Assembly (NCBI RefSeq): GCF_021166475.1
Contig: NZ_JAJOYS010000001.1
Location: 930,001 to 994,000, forward strand
Length of the DNA stretch: 64,000 bases
Direction: 5' to 3'
Source: Pelagibacterium xiamenense
GTDB lineage: Bacteria > Pseudomonadota > Alphaproteobacteria > Rhizobiales > Devosiaceae
Position 1 is the stretch's first letter. The number at the start of each line of letters is the position of its first letter. This document shows, piece after piece, positions 7,851 through 15,276 of the stretch. The translations under genes and the position numbers were made by a program. The notes below the pieces were generated by a model. The model ran no database searches. It saw only the letters and a list, made by a program, of their open reading frames with translations, and had not been told where the DNA came from.

Positions 7851-9647
7851 TTGATCGCTAGCCTTGTCGAGCCATTCGGCGCCCTGATCGTTGCGGCGGT
7901 CGTTGCCGTACTGTTCCTCGCTTTCGCCCGCGAATGGCGTTCGCCCGAAGTCAGTGCCGCCGTTGCGGTGTCGGTGCTCCTCGTTATCGGCATCATTTCG
8001 GTCGACGACCTTTTGGGCGTCCTCTCCAATAGCGCCCCCGCGACCATCGCCGGCATGTTCATCATCTCCGCGGCTCTGGTGCGCACCGGCGCGCTCGAAG
8101 CCTTTGCGAGGCGCGTAACGGCGCGGGCGAAATTACACCCCCAGCGCACCTTGCTTTTCTTCCTGGTCGCGATCGCGGTGATGTCGGCGTTCATGAACAA
8201 TACGCCGCTCGTGATGCTCATGATCCCCGTGGCGGTTTCCATGGCGCGCGAAATGCAAAGCTCGGCCTCCAAGCTGCTCATTCCCGTCTCGTTCTCGGCC
8301 ATTCTGGGCGGCACCTGCACGCTGATCGGCACCTCCACCAATATTCTTGTCGACAGCGTCGCCCAGCAGAACGGCATGACGCCGTTCCACATCTTCGAGA
8401 TCGCGCCGCTCGGCATCATCGTTGCCACGGTAGGGATCGGTGCCTTGCTGCTCTCAAAGCGGCTGTTGCCCGACAGGACAACCGTCTCGTCTCTGTCCGT
8501 ATCCGAAAACAACAAGAAGTTCGTCCTCGAAGCCGTGATCGAGGATAACTCGCCCCACGTCGGCAAAAAGGCGCGCGACGTGGCCGCGTTCAACCGCCCA
8601 GACCGGCAACTGATCGACGTCCTGCGCGCGACCTTCTCGCTGCGCCGGCATATGCACGACGTCGTGCTGCAGCCCGGCGACGTGGTCGTTCTGCGTACAT
8701 CTGTCGCCGAGTTGCTCTCGATGAAAGAGGAGGGCGACCTTACCACCGCGCCCGAGACCGAGCATATGCAATCGCTCGGCGCACGTGCGTCGACGGTCGT
8801 CGAAGTGCTGATCGGCCCCGATTCCGGCATCCTGGGCAAGACATTGCGTCACCTGCGGCTGCGCCGGCGTTACGGCGTCTATCCGATCGCGCTGCACCGG
8901 CGCGGCGCCAATCTCGCCGAGCGGTTCGAGACTACGGCGCTCGAGGTTGGCGACACGCTGCTCATCGAAGGCGCGCAGGAGGATCTGCGCCGCCTCGTCG
9001 AAGACTACGACCTCGTGAACGTCACCGAGCCCGCCGCCCGCGGCTTTCGCCGAGCCAAGGCGCCCCTGGCCATCGGCGTGATGGTCGCCGTGGTCGTGGG
9101 CGCCGCGCTCGGTGTGATGCCGATTGCCGGGCTGGCCGTCATCGGCGCCGCGACGGTTCTCGTCACGCGGTGCGTCGAGGTCGATGAGGCCGTTCAGGCC
9201 GTCGACTGGCGTATCCTCGGGCTTATCATCGCCATGCTCGGGATCGGCGTGGCCATGGACAAGGTCGGGCTTGTGCAGGGGATCGTGGCGATCATCGCAC
9301 CGGTGCTCAACGGCCTTTCGCCGCTTTTCGCGCTGGGTGTCATTTACATCATCGCCTCGGTCCTCACCGAAGTCGTCACCAACAACGCCGTCGCCGTTAT
9401 TGTCACGCCCATCGCGATTGCGCTGGCCACGAGCCTGGGCATCGACCCGCGTCCTTTCGTCGTCGCCGTCATGTTTGCCGCCAGCGCCAGCTTCCTGACC
9501 CCGATCGGGTATCAGACCAACACGCTGGTCTATAGCGCGGGTGGTTACAGGTTCTTCGATTTCGTGCGGGTCGGCGCGGCGATCAACCTCGTCGTTTTTG
9601 CCATGTGCATGATATTTATTCCGATATTCTGGCCGCTTGTGCCCTAG
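7851..9647 (+). CDS. SLC13-family permease with TrkA-C domains
   Basis: A 598-aa inner-membrane transporter of the SLC13/ArsB-NhaD type (anion:Na+ symport family). About five transmembrane helices form each half, separated by a soluble part near residues 205-390 that contains two RCK-C/TrkA-C-like repeats (LLSMKEEGD and ALEVGDTLLIEGAQEDL regions). Permease signatures include NNTPLVMLMIPV, GTSTNILVD and, in the second half, TEVVTNNAVAVIVTPIA. It starts at TTG 7851, supported by GGAGGG six bases ahead. The substrate may be sulfate, phosphate or a carboxylate; not determinable here. Confidence 0.87.
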   Translation: MIASLVEPFGALIVAAVVAVLFLAFAREWRSPEVSAAVAVSVLLVIGIISVDDLLGVLSNSAPATIAGMFIISAALVRTGALEAFARRVTARAKLHPQRTLLFFLVAIAVMSAFMNNTPLVMLMIPVAVSMAREMQSSASKLLIPVSFSAILGGTCTLIGTSTNILVDSVAQQNGMTPFHIFEIAPLGIIVATVGIGALLLSKRLLPDRTTVSSLSVSENNKKFVLEAVIEDNSPHVGKKARDVAAFNRPDRQLIDVLRATFSLRRHMHDVVLQPGDVVVLRTSVAELLSMKEEGDLTTAPETEHMQSLGARASTVVEVLIGPDSGILGKTLRHLRLRRRYGVYPIALHRRGANLAERFETTALEVGDTLLIEGAQEDLRRLVEDYDLVNVTEPAARGFRRAKAPLAIGVMVAVVVGAALGVMPIAGLAVIGAATVLVTRCVEVDEAVQAVDWRILGLIIAMLGIGVAMDKVGLVQGIVAIIAPVLNGLSPLFALGVIYIIASVLTEVVTNNAVAVIVTPIAIALATSLGIDPRPFVVAVMFAASASFLTPIGYQTNTLVYSAGGYRFFDFVRVGAAINLVVFAMCMIFIPIFWPLVP

Positions 9648-9707
9648 CGGGCGCGGAACTGCCTCCGGTTACCCGCGTTTGAGCTATCAAAGGGAACTGG
9701 AATATCC

Positions 9708-10190
9708 ATGGACACGATCATAGCGCTGGCCGGAAACGCGACGCACACGCCGCTTGGCGTTATCGCCACACGCATGCTCGTCGCCGCCGTTCTGGGTGCG
9801 CTGATCGGGCTCGAGCGTGAACTCAAAAATCATTCCGCGGGTCTGCGCACACACATGCTGACGTCGCTTGCGGCCGGCCTGTTCACCATCATGACCTTCG
9901 AGATCTATCACGAAATGGTCGAACTCGGCGGCGATACCGCGCGTCTCGACCCCATCCGCGTGATCGAGGCTGTCACGGCCGGCGTCGCTTTCCTCGCCGC
10001 CGGCGCGATCATCCGTTCGGGCGCGGAGGTGAAGGGGCTTACCACCGGCGCGACCATGTGGATGGCCGGCGCGATCGGGGTGGCCTCGGGGGCGGGCTTC
10101 TTCACGATCGCCGCCATCGCCGCAATTCTCGTGGTCGTGATTACGCACATCATTGGGCGGTTCGAAAAGCGGTTCATCAACAAGGATTGA
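9708..10190 (+). CDS. MgtC/SapB-family inner-membrane protein
   Basis: A 160-aa membrane protein of the MgtC/SapB family with four to five hydrophobic segments and the family core RMLVAAVLGALIGLERE followed by AGLRTHML. MgtC proteins modulate ATP synthase and help survival under Mg limitation or acid stress in several bacteria. The usual cytoplasmic C-terminal ACT-like domain of long MgtC is absent, making it the short SapB form. A GGGAACTGGAAT-type leader precedes the ATG. The stress-promoted DUF3008 gene follows 60 bp later. Confidence 0.85.
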   Translation: MDTIIALAGNATHTPLGVIATRMLVAAVLGALIGLERELKNHSAGLRTHMLTSLAAGLFTIMTFEIYHEMVELGGDTARLDPIRVIEAVTAGVAFLAAGAIIRSGAEVKGLTTGATMWMAGAIGVASGAGFFTIAAIAAILVVVITHIIGRFEKRFINKD

Positions 10191-10195
10191 GGGTG

Positions 10196-10220
10196 GGAAC
10201 ACCGGACAGTTCCGTGCGTT
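10196..10220 (+). promoter_or_regulatory. EcfG-type (general stress sigma factor) promoter
   Basis: GGAAC at 10196-10200, 16 nt, then CGTT at 10217-10220. This matches the alphaproteobacterial EcfG consensus GGAAC-N16/17-CGTT. The predicted start site is about 20-25 nt ahead of the small DUF3008 gene, whose ribosome site GGGAGGT lies in between. Confidence 0.72.
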
Positions 10221-10249
10221 TACCGGGCACACGACGCTGGGAGGTAGAC

Positions 10250-10432
10250 ATGCCGGCAAACTCGAAGGCCCAACAGAAAGCCGCTGGCGCAGCACTTGCT
10301 GCCAAGCGCGGCGAAATGTCCAAGAGCGAACTCAAGGGCGCGGCGCGCGAGATGGAAGAGTCGATGACCGAAAGCGAACTCGAGGATCTCGCCGAGACCA
10401 AGCGCAAAGACCTTCCGAAAAAGAAGTCCTGA
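10250..10432 (+). CDS. DUF3008 family small protein, probable general-stress peptide
   Basis: A 60-aa, lysine/alanine/glutamate-rich, highly charged protein with no membrane segment, recognised as DUF3008 from its start (MPANSKAQQKAAGAALAAKR) and the charged tail ending PKKKS. Its function is unknown; such peptides are common in Hyphomicrobiales and often belong to stress regulons. GGGAGGTAGAC precedes the ATG and an EcfG-type promoter sits directly upstream, supporting stress induction. It is convergent with the receiver-protein gene, whose stop lies 10 bp downstream. Confidence 0.82.
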   Translation: MPANSKAQQKAAGAALAAKRGEMSKSELKGAAREMEESMTESELEDLAETKRKDLPKKKS

Positions 10433-10441
10433 CCAGCCGTT

Positions 10442-10819
10442 CTATGCGGCCAGATGCCGAAGCGCGCCGAGCCGGGCGAGAAGCCTCCGGGCTTCGGCCG
10501 GCTTGTTTGCGACCGGAACATCGCGAAAATCCGTGCGCAGAATTTCGCGATCCGCGTGCCCGGTGTGAAACATGAACGGGACGCCGCGTTTGCGCAGGAT
10601 ACGCGCGACTGGGAAGACCTCCTCTCCCTCAAGATCGATATCGAGAAGCGCCAGATCGATGCCCGTCGCGCGCGCAGCGTCCATGGCATCGCCAAGCGTA
10701 TGGTACGGCCCCTCAACGATCGCGCCGCCCTGCGCGAGGTTTTCGGCAAGTTCGAGCGCTATGAGAATGTCGTCTTCCACAACGAGCACACGTGCTCCGT
10801 CGATACTGCCAGTCTCCAT
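10442..10819 (-). CDS. Stand-alone response-regulator receiver protein
   Basis: A 125-aa single-domain CheY-like receiver with an acidic pocket (VVEDD), phospho-acceptor Asp in LALLDIDLEG, a Thr in FMFHTGHAD and the conserved Lys in PVANKP. There is no output domain, so it probably acts by phospho-relay or protein binding. Receivers of this kind frequently pair with HWE-family kinases in alphaproteobacterial stress signalling, but no such kinase is in the window. The start at 10819 is preferred, with GGAAAGG 9 bases ahead; ATG 10828 is an alternative. It faces the stress-linked DUF3008 gene tail to tail. Confidence 0.83.
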   Translation of the reverse strand: METGSIDGARVLVVEDDILIALELAENLAQGGAIVEGPYHTLGDAMDAARATGIDLALLDIDLEGEEVFPVARILRKRGVPFMFHTGHADREILRTDFRDVPVANKPAEARRLLARLGALRHLAA

Positions 10820-11045
10820 GCCTGCCATCCTTTCCGCCGAAGGGCACTCCGGAAACTCCCGCTGACTGGACGTCAACGCGGAAACATCTGCATTTATCCG
10901 CCTAATTTCTGAAAATTGCGCTGAAAGGGTTACCCGATCGTTATCCCTGTCGCCGCCCACTTGTGCATCGCCAGATGCTGCCGCTGGTCCGACTCATTTG
11001 ACGGTCATACCCAGTAGGCATGCAAATGAACCAGGAGTAGAACCC

Positions 11046-11270
11046 GTGCCGTCCGCCTATATCCTCGCCAAGGACAAGCTTGAACAGGCGCGCGCATTGA
11101 TGGCCAACGAGGTCTGGCAGGATGACCAGATCGACCGCGTGCTCGACATCGCAATTGCGCGCCTTATCGACCTCGACAGAAGCCTCATCGATGGCAATCT
11201 TCATTGCGCCTCGCACGCGGGGCAAAGGCCTCTGGACGTGATCACCTGGTCGTTCCGGCCCCGGCGCTGA
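11046..11270 (+). CDS. Small hypothetical protein (74 aa)
   Basis: A short gene not assigned to a family. A GTG start at 11046 is supported by AGGAG eight bases ahead. The product is amphipathic and probably helical in its first 50 residues (LAKDKLEQARALMANEVW, then RVLDIAIARLIDLDR), without signal peptide or membrane helix. The last 24 residues are less ordered and rich in Arg/His. It lies divergently from the receiver gene across about 225 bp with no other gene. Coding status is supported mainly by the ribosome site. Confidence 0.5.
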   Translation: MPSAYILAKDKLEQARALMANEVWQDDQIDRVLDIAIARLIDLDRSLIDGNLHCASHAGQRPLDVITWSFRPRR

Positions 11271-11405
11271 CACCCGATTGCACGGGTTCTGCCATAAATT
11301 GGAACCACTTGCCGTCGACAAACTTGCTCAAAACAGAAACACTACCGGCAGTGTCCAACTGATTCTGCCGGGTTTTGGCAGAGCTGACGTCAGACGGGGG
11401 CTAAG

Positions 11406-12254
11406 ATCGGTACCCAACCGAACGAAACCATTCTCAACAAGGCGACGATACGCTGGAGTCTCTCCAAGCTCGCGCCGGTCGCCGAAACAGCGTCCCACTG
11501 GGTCTATCGCGTCCAGCGCGAGGACAACAGCCGTGCCGCGCTTCGCATCTTCAAGACCCCCGACGGGACTGCGGAGCGCTCCGGCGCGCTGCTCGATTGG
11601 TACGGCGGCGATGGTGCCGTCCGGCACTACGGTTCGACCCCCGAATGCCTTTTGACCGAATGGGTCGAAGGCACGACGCTCGCGGTTCCGGCAAAGGACG
11701 GCAAGGACGCCCAGGCCATGACCGCCATCGCGAACCTTGTCGGCATGCTTCACGTCTACCGGCCCGACCCGCCGGCCGATCTTGTGGACCTGCGGGACCA
11801 TTTCAAGGATTTCTTCGCCGCGGACGTGCGCTTCTGGCCCGATACCGCGCGGGATCTCTTCGCGCGTTCCGTCGGCATAGCCTATGCGGTTTTCGACAAG
11901 CCGCACGCCCAGATCCCGCTCCATGGCAACGTTTACCATAATGACGTCTTTCTTGCCGAGCGCGGCTGGATCGCCGGCGTTCCCACCGGGCTTCTGGGCG
12001 ATCCCGCCTACGATCTGGCCCCAAGCTTCCTGCACCCTTGGGGAGAGGTGAAGCTGGCCGCCGACCCCACGCGCATCAACGCCATGGCGGACCTTTATTC
12101 CGAAAAGCTCGGCCTCAAGCGCAAGCGTATCCTGGCCTTCGCGGCGATCCATGCCGCCAATTCGGCCTGCCGGGCGCTGGCAGCCGGCGAATCGATCAAC
12201 TGGCAACTCGCCGTCCTGCCGAATTTGCTCGCCGTCTACGACGCCGCCGACTGA
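11406..12254 (+). CDS. Degenerate APH(6)/streptomycin-kinase-like protein, apparent ATC start
   Basis: The frame is open from an in-frame TGA at 11385 to 12254. It encodes about 282 aa that resemble the StrB/APH(6) streptomycin-kinase family along its length: DWYGGDGAVRHYG, LLTEWVEG, PLHGNVYHNDV, ERGWIAGVPTGLLGDPAYD. No ATG, GTG or TTG occurs in this frame before TTG 11652, which would delete the N-lobe. ATC at 11406 stands 5 nt after GGGGG and is the best full-length start. The catalytic loop reads HGN rather than HGD, the metal-binding Asp position reads Val (GVP for DP), and the ATP lysine position is Arg (ALRIFK). It is likely not a kinase. A sequencing error or decayed start is the alternative. 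Confidence 0.68.
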   Translation: MGTQPNETILNKATIRWSLSKLAPVAETASHWVYRVQREDNSRAALRIFKTPDGTAERSGALLDWYGGDGAVRHYGSTPECLLTEWVEGTTLAVPAKDGKDAQAMTAIANLVGMLHVYRPDPPADLVDLRDHFKDFFAADVRFWPDTARDLFARSVGIAYAVFDKPHAQIPLHGNVYHNDVFLAERGWIAGVPTGLLGDPAYDLAPSFLHPWGEVKLAADPTRINAMADLYSEKLGLKRKRILAFAAIHAANSACRALAAGESINWQLAVLPNLLAVYDAAD

Positions 12255-12319
12255 GCATTGACGCGGACGCCTAATCCGTATCATGTCGGGGAACCGTCCC
12301 GGCAGCGTCTTTTTCGTTA

Positions 12320-13255
12320 ATGCTTTCAGTCCTCAACGTCGTCGCCCCCGTCTTTGCGCTCATTGCGCTCGGCTATGCTGCCGTGAGGCTGCGCATTTAC
12401 CCGCGTGAGGGGGTGGGCGGGCTGATCAGCTTCGTCAATACGTTCGCGGCGCCCTGCCTTCTGTTCCGCGCGATGCTGACCGTTGATTTCGGCGCCGCTT
12501 TCAATCCGGCGATCATCGGGTCGTTCTATCTCGGCGCCGTGCTGATGATGATCTTTGGCGCCCTGGCCGCCCGCAGGATTTTCGGACGCAGTCCCGGCGA
12601 GGCGGTCGCGGTCGGTTTCGCGGCAATGTTCACCAATACCGTCCTCGTCGGCCTGCCGATCATGCAGCGCGCCTACGGCGAAGACGCCATGCCCGTGGTT
12701 TACTCCATTATCGGCCTGCACGCCCCGCTGCTGATGACCGGCGGCATGCTTTATATGGAACTCGCGCGGCGCGATGGCGGCAAGCTTTCGACAGCGCTTT
12801 TGCAGGGCGTGAGGAGCGCGGTCACCAACCCGCTTCTGATCGGCATCGCGCTCGGGGTCGCCGGCAATCTCCTGGGCATCCGGCTTGTGGGTGTGCTCGA
12901 GGACACGACGCTGCTGCTGGCCTCGTCGGTGATGCCGGTGGCCCTGTTCGGCCTCGGCGGCGCGCTCAACGAGTACAAGCTCGCAGAGAACCTTTCGCAG
13001 GCCGCGGTCATGAGCGCGCTCAAGCTGATCGCCCATCCGCTCATCGCCTGGGTGGTGATGGTGCCTATCCTCGGCGTCGACCCGCACATCGCACGCTACG
13101 GCGTGCTGCTCGCCGGTATGCCGACCGGCATCAACGCCTATATCTTCGCGACCTACTACAGCCGCTCGATCGACGTTGCGACCAACACGATCCTGCTCTC
13201 GACCGTGGCGTCGGTCATAACGATTTCCGCATGGCTGTTGCTGCTCGGCCCCTGA
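12320..13255 (+). CDS. AEC (auxin efflux carrier) family transporter
   Basis: A 311-aa integral membrane protein with about ten transmembrane helices in two five-helix halves, matching the AEC/MdcF-like family that exports or exchanges organic acids and related metabolites. Typical features include the first helix VVAPVFALIALGYAAVRL and GLPIMQRAYGEDA in the fourth helix region. It stands alone, with 65 bp after the APH-like gene, and converges with the transglutaminase gene, leaving only 3 bp between stops. The substrate is unknown. Confidence 0.85.
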   Translation: MLSVLNVVAPVFALIALGYAAVRLRIYPREGVGGLISFVNTFAAPCLLFRAMLTVDFGAAFNPAIIGSFYLGAVLMMIFGALAARRIFGRSPGEAVAVGFAAMFTNTVLVGLPIMQRAYGEDAMPVVYSIIGLHAPLLMTGGMLYMELARRDGGKLSTALLQGVRSAVTNPLLIGIALGVAGNLLGIRLVGVLEDTTLLLASSVMPVALFGLGGALNEYKLAENLSQAAVMSALKLIAHPLIAWVVMVPILGVDPHIARYGVLLAGMPTGINAYIFATYYSRSIDVATNTILLSTVASVITISAWLLLLGP

Positions 13256-13258
13256 GGT

Positions 13259-14053
13259 CTACTGCTGCTGGTTCATCATGACCTGCGAGACGCGGACCGT
13301 CTCGTCGCCCTCGGGCGAAAGATCGGGGATGAGCCGAACCGGCGCTGTGGTCTCCGCGTCGAGCCCGGCGGCGAGCCGCACATAGGCTTCGGTGGGGCAC
13401 AGATTGGCCGAGGCGTCGAAGCCGATCCAGCCGAGCGAGGGATCGTAGGCCTCGGCCCAGGCGTGCAGCCGGGCAGGGGTGCCTGCGTCCTTGAGGACGT
13501 AGCCCGTCACGAACCGCGCTGGGATGTCGATGCCGCGCAGCGCGGCGACGAAGACGTGGGCATGGTCTTCCGCAACGATATCGAGGGGCTCTTCTTCGTC
13601 CTCGTCATCGTCTGCCTGTGCCACCCGGGCTTCGTATAATGTGTTCATGAGCCAGTGGAAGAGGTCGACCCGGCCCATCCCGCCCTTGATCTGCGCCCTG
13701 AGCCGGTTGACGAGGTGCCCGTTGGGCCGCGTTTGCACGGTCGTGCGCTTGAACAGCGCGACATTGGGGTCGTTCTCGATCCAACCGACGACCCCGCTCG
13801 TGTCGTGCGTATCGACGACGCCCGTCACCGCGATGAAAAGATCCTCCTCCGGCCGCCTCTGGCTTACCAGATGCGCAGTGTTTCCGAACGCATCGACGAA
13901 TTTCGCGGCGCCATCGATCCCCGGCATGGCGATGGACCACTCCGCGATCGCCTGGGCCTTGGTCGGCGTTGGCGTCAGCAGGAGATGCTGGACCGCATGC
14001 TGGGTGCCTTCGGGGCAGGCGAAGCGGAATTCGTGGCGAATGGATATGCGCAT
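13259..14053 (-). CDS. Transglutaminase-fold protein lacking the catalytic cysteine
   Basis: A 264-aa protein with an N-terminal transglutaminase-associated beta domain (about 1-110) and a C-terminal transglutaminase-like core. The nucleophile region, normally GVCQDFAH, reads IVAEDHAH, so Cys is replaced by Ala. The His strand (RLHAWAEAY) and Asp strand (WIGFDAS) are intact. An acidic DDDEDEEE insert precedes the core. As a peptidase or transferase it should be inactive, suggesting a scaffold or ligand-binding role. The gene follows the alpha-E gene by 12 bp with GGGGAG as ribosome site, so it is the last member of the ATP-grasp/alpha-E operon, a set predicted in the literature to make or modify a peptide. 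Confidence 0.85.
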   Translation of the reverse strand: MRISIRHEFRFACPEGTQHAVQHLLLTPTPTKAQAIAEWSIAMPGIDGAAKFVDAFGNTAHLVSQRRPEEDLFIAVTGVVDTHDTSGVVGWIENDPNVALFKRTTVQTRPNGHLVNRLRAQIKGGMGRVDLFHWLMNTLYEARVAQADDDEDEEEPLDIVAEDHAHVFVAALRGIDIPARFVTGYVLKDAGTPARLHAWAEAYDPSLGWIGFDASANLCPTEAYVRLAAGLDAETTAPVRLIPDLSPEGDETVRVSQVMMNQQQ

Positions 14054-14065
14054 TGTCCCGCTCCC

Positions 14066-15010
14066 CTAATAGAAGTTGTAGCTTTCGGAAATCGACGTCG
14101 TCAGCGCATTGTTCGACGCGATGAAGCCGGTGAGATATTCGTGCAGCCCCTCGGAAAAGACCTTGTCCATGCTCCCGGTCGTCAGGTGTTGCGCCATCCT
14201 AATCGCGTCGTCATGGCAGCTCGAGGGTTCGCCATAGACCTGCTCGAGCATCCCCAGCATGGCGGTCACAGAGGTCACGCAGAACGCGAGTGAGCGCGGC
14301 ATTTCCTTTCGGAAGATCAGGAAATCCGCGATGTTCCAGGCCTTGTAGCGGTCGTGGTAGACATGCCGGTAGGCGCGGTGCGCGGACGCAGCCCTCAAAA
14401 TCATGGTCCATTGCTGGATGTCCACGTCCCCGCCCACCATCGAGGTGCGGGGCAGAAGGACGTAATATTTGACGTCGAGAATGCGCGCGGTGTTGTCGGC
14501 CCGCTCGATGAACCCGCCGGTCTGCGCGAAGGCGAACCCGTCGTCGCGCAGAATGCTGCCTAAAAGGGCGCCGCGGAATTCGTGCGAACTCTGCTTGACC
14601 CATTGCAGGAACCCCGGAAGCTTGTTGCCCAGGACCTGGCGCGGCTGGATCTGCGAAAAATGCAGCCACGTCGAATTGAGGCTTTCCCACATGTCCGACG
14701 TGATCGCGGTGCGCACGGCCTTTGCGTTCGTCCGTGCCTTTTCGAGGCACGATTTGACCGAATTGGGATTATCGGTATCGAACAGCATGAAGTGCGCGAC
14801 CGAGGCGACATCGGTCACCTCGTGCTTCTTGGCGAAGTCCTCGTCCACCTCGGCGGCCAGCATCATCGAGGCGAGGTACTCGCTCGTGCCCTCTTCGCTT
14901 CGCTCGGTCAGACTCATGCGGTAGCCGACTTCGAGGAGCCGGGCGATGTTTTCGGCGCGCTCGACATAGCGCGACATCCAGAAAAGGCTAGCGGCGGTTC
15001 TTCCCAGCAT
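14066..15010 (-). CDS. Alpha-E domain-containing protein (DUF403)
   Basis: A 314-aa, almost entirely helical alpha-E domain protein, recognised from its start (MLGRTAASLFWMSRYVERAE) and RADNTARILDVKYY. Its biochemical role is unproven; the domain is consistently encoded with circularly permuted ATP-grasp ligases and transglutaminases and is proposed to take part in peptide ligation. Its ATG overlaps the stop of a small upstream frame (TAATG), implying coupled translation. The protein is not secreted. Confidence 0.9.
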   Translation of the reverse strand: MLGRTAASLFWMSRYVERAENIARLLEVGYRMSLTERSEEGTSEYLASMMLAAEVDEDFAKKHEVTDVASVAHFMLFDTDNPNSVKSCLEKARTNAKAVRTAITSDMWESLNSTWLHFSQIQPRQVLGNKLPGFLQWVKQSSHEFRGALLGSILRDDGFAFAQTGGFIERADNTARILDVKYYVLLPRTSMVGGDVDIQQWTMILRAASAHRAYRHVYHDRYKAWNIADFLIFRKEMPRSLAFCVTSVTAMLGMLEQVYGEPSSCHDDAIRMAQHLTTGSMDKVFSEGLHEYLTGFIASNNALTTSISESYNFY

Positions 15011-15249
15011 TAGTGCCGTCCATCGGATAGAGGCGCGTCATGAGACGGCCAGACGGAGTGCGTGGCTAGGCGCGACGCTGCAGGCGGTGTTGCCCACCGC
15101 CAAAGCGGCGGAACGACGTCGACGGGCTTCGTCTGGCCGCCCTGCGGGTCGATTTTCGCCGCGTATCTGGTGCGTTGACGCGCTTGCCCGATGCCCCGCA
15201 TCGCGCTGCGCGCGGCGCCTGCCATATCCGGGCGAAAATTCGATCTCAT
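15010..15249 (-). CDS. Possible small coupled gene between the ATP-grasp and alpha-E genes
   Basis: A 79-aa frame fills most of the unusual 266-bp gap between the ATP-grasp stop and the alpha-E start. ATG 15249 has GAGGTG at correct spacing, and its stop overlaps the alpha-E start as TAATG. The product is basic (RSNFRPDM, RQRTRYAAK) with a Trp/Pro-containing middle and no membrane helix; it matches no family I know. The arrangement suggests either a real small gene, possibly the peptide substrate of the locus, or a leader that couples translation. Chance is possible in GC-rich DNA. Confidence 0.4.
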   Translation of the reverse strand: MRSNFRPDMAGAARSAMRGIGQARQRTRYAAKIDPQGGQTKPVDVVPPLWRWATPPAASRLATHSVWPSHDAPLSDGRH

Positions 15250-15276
15250 GATGCACCTCTTTTCGATGGACGGCAC

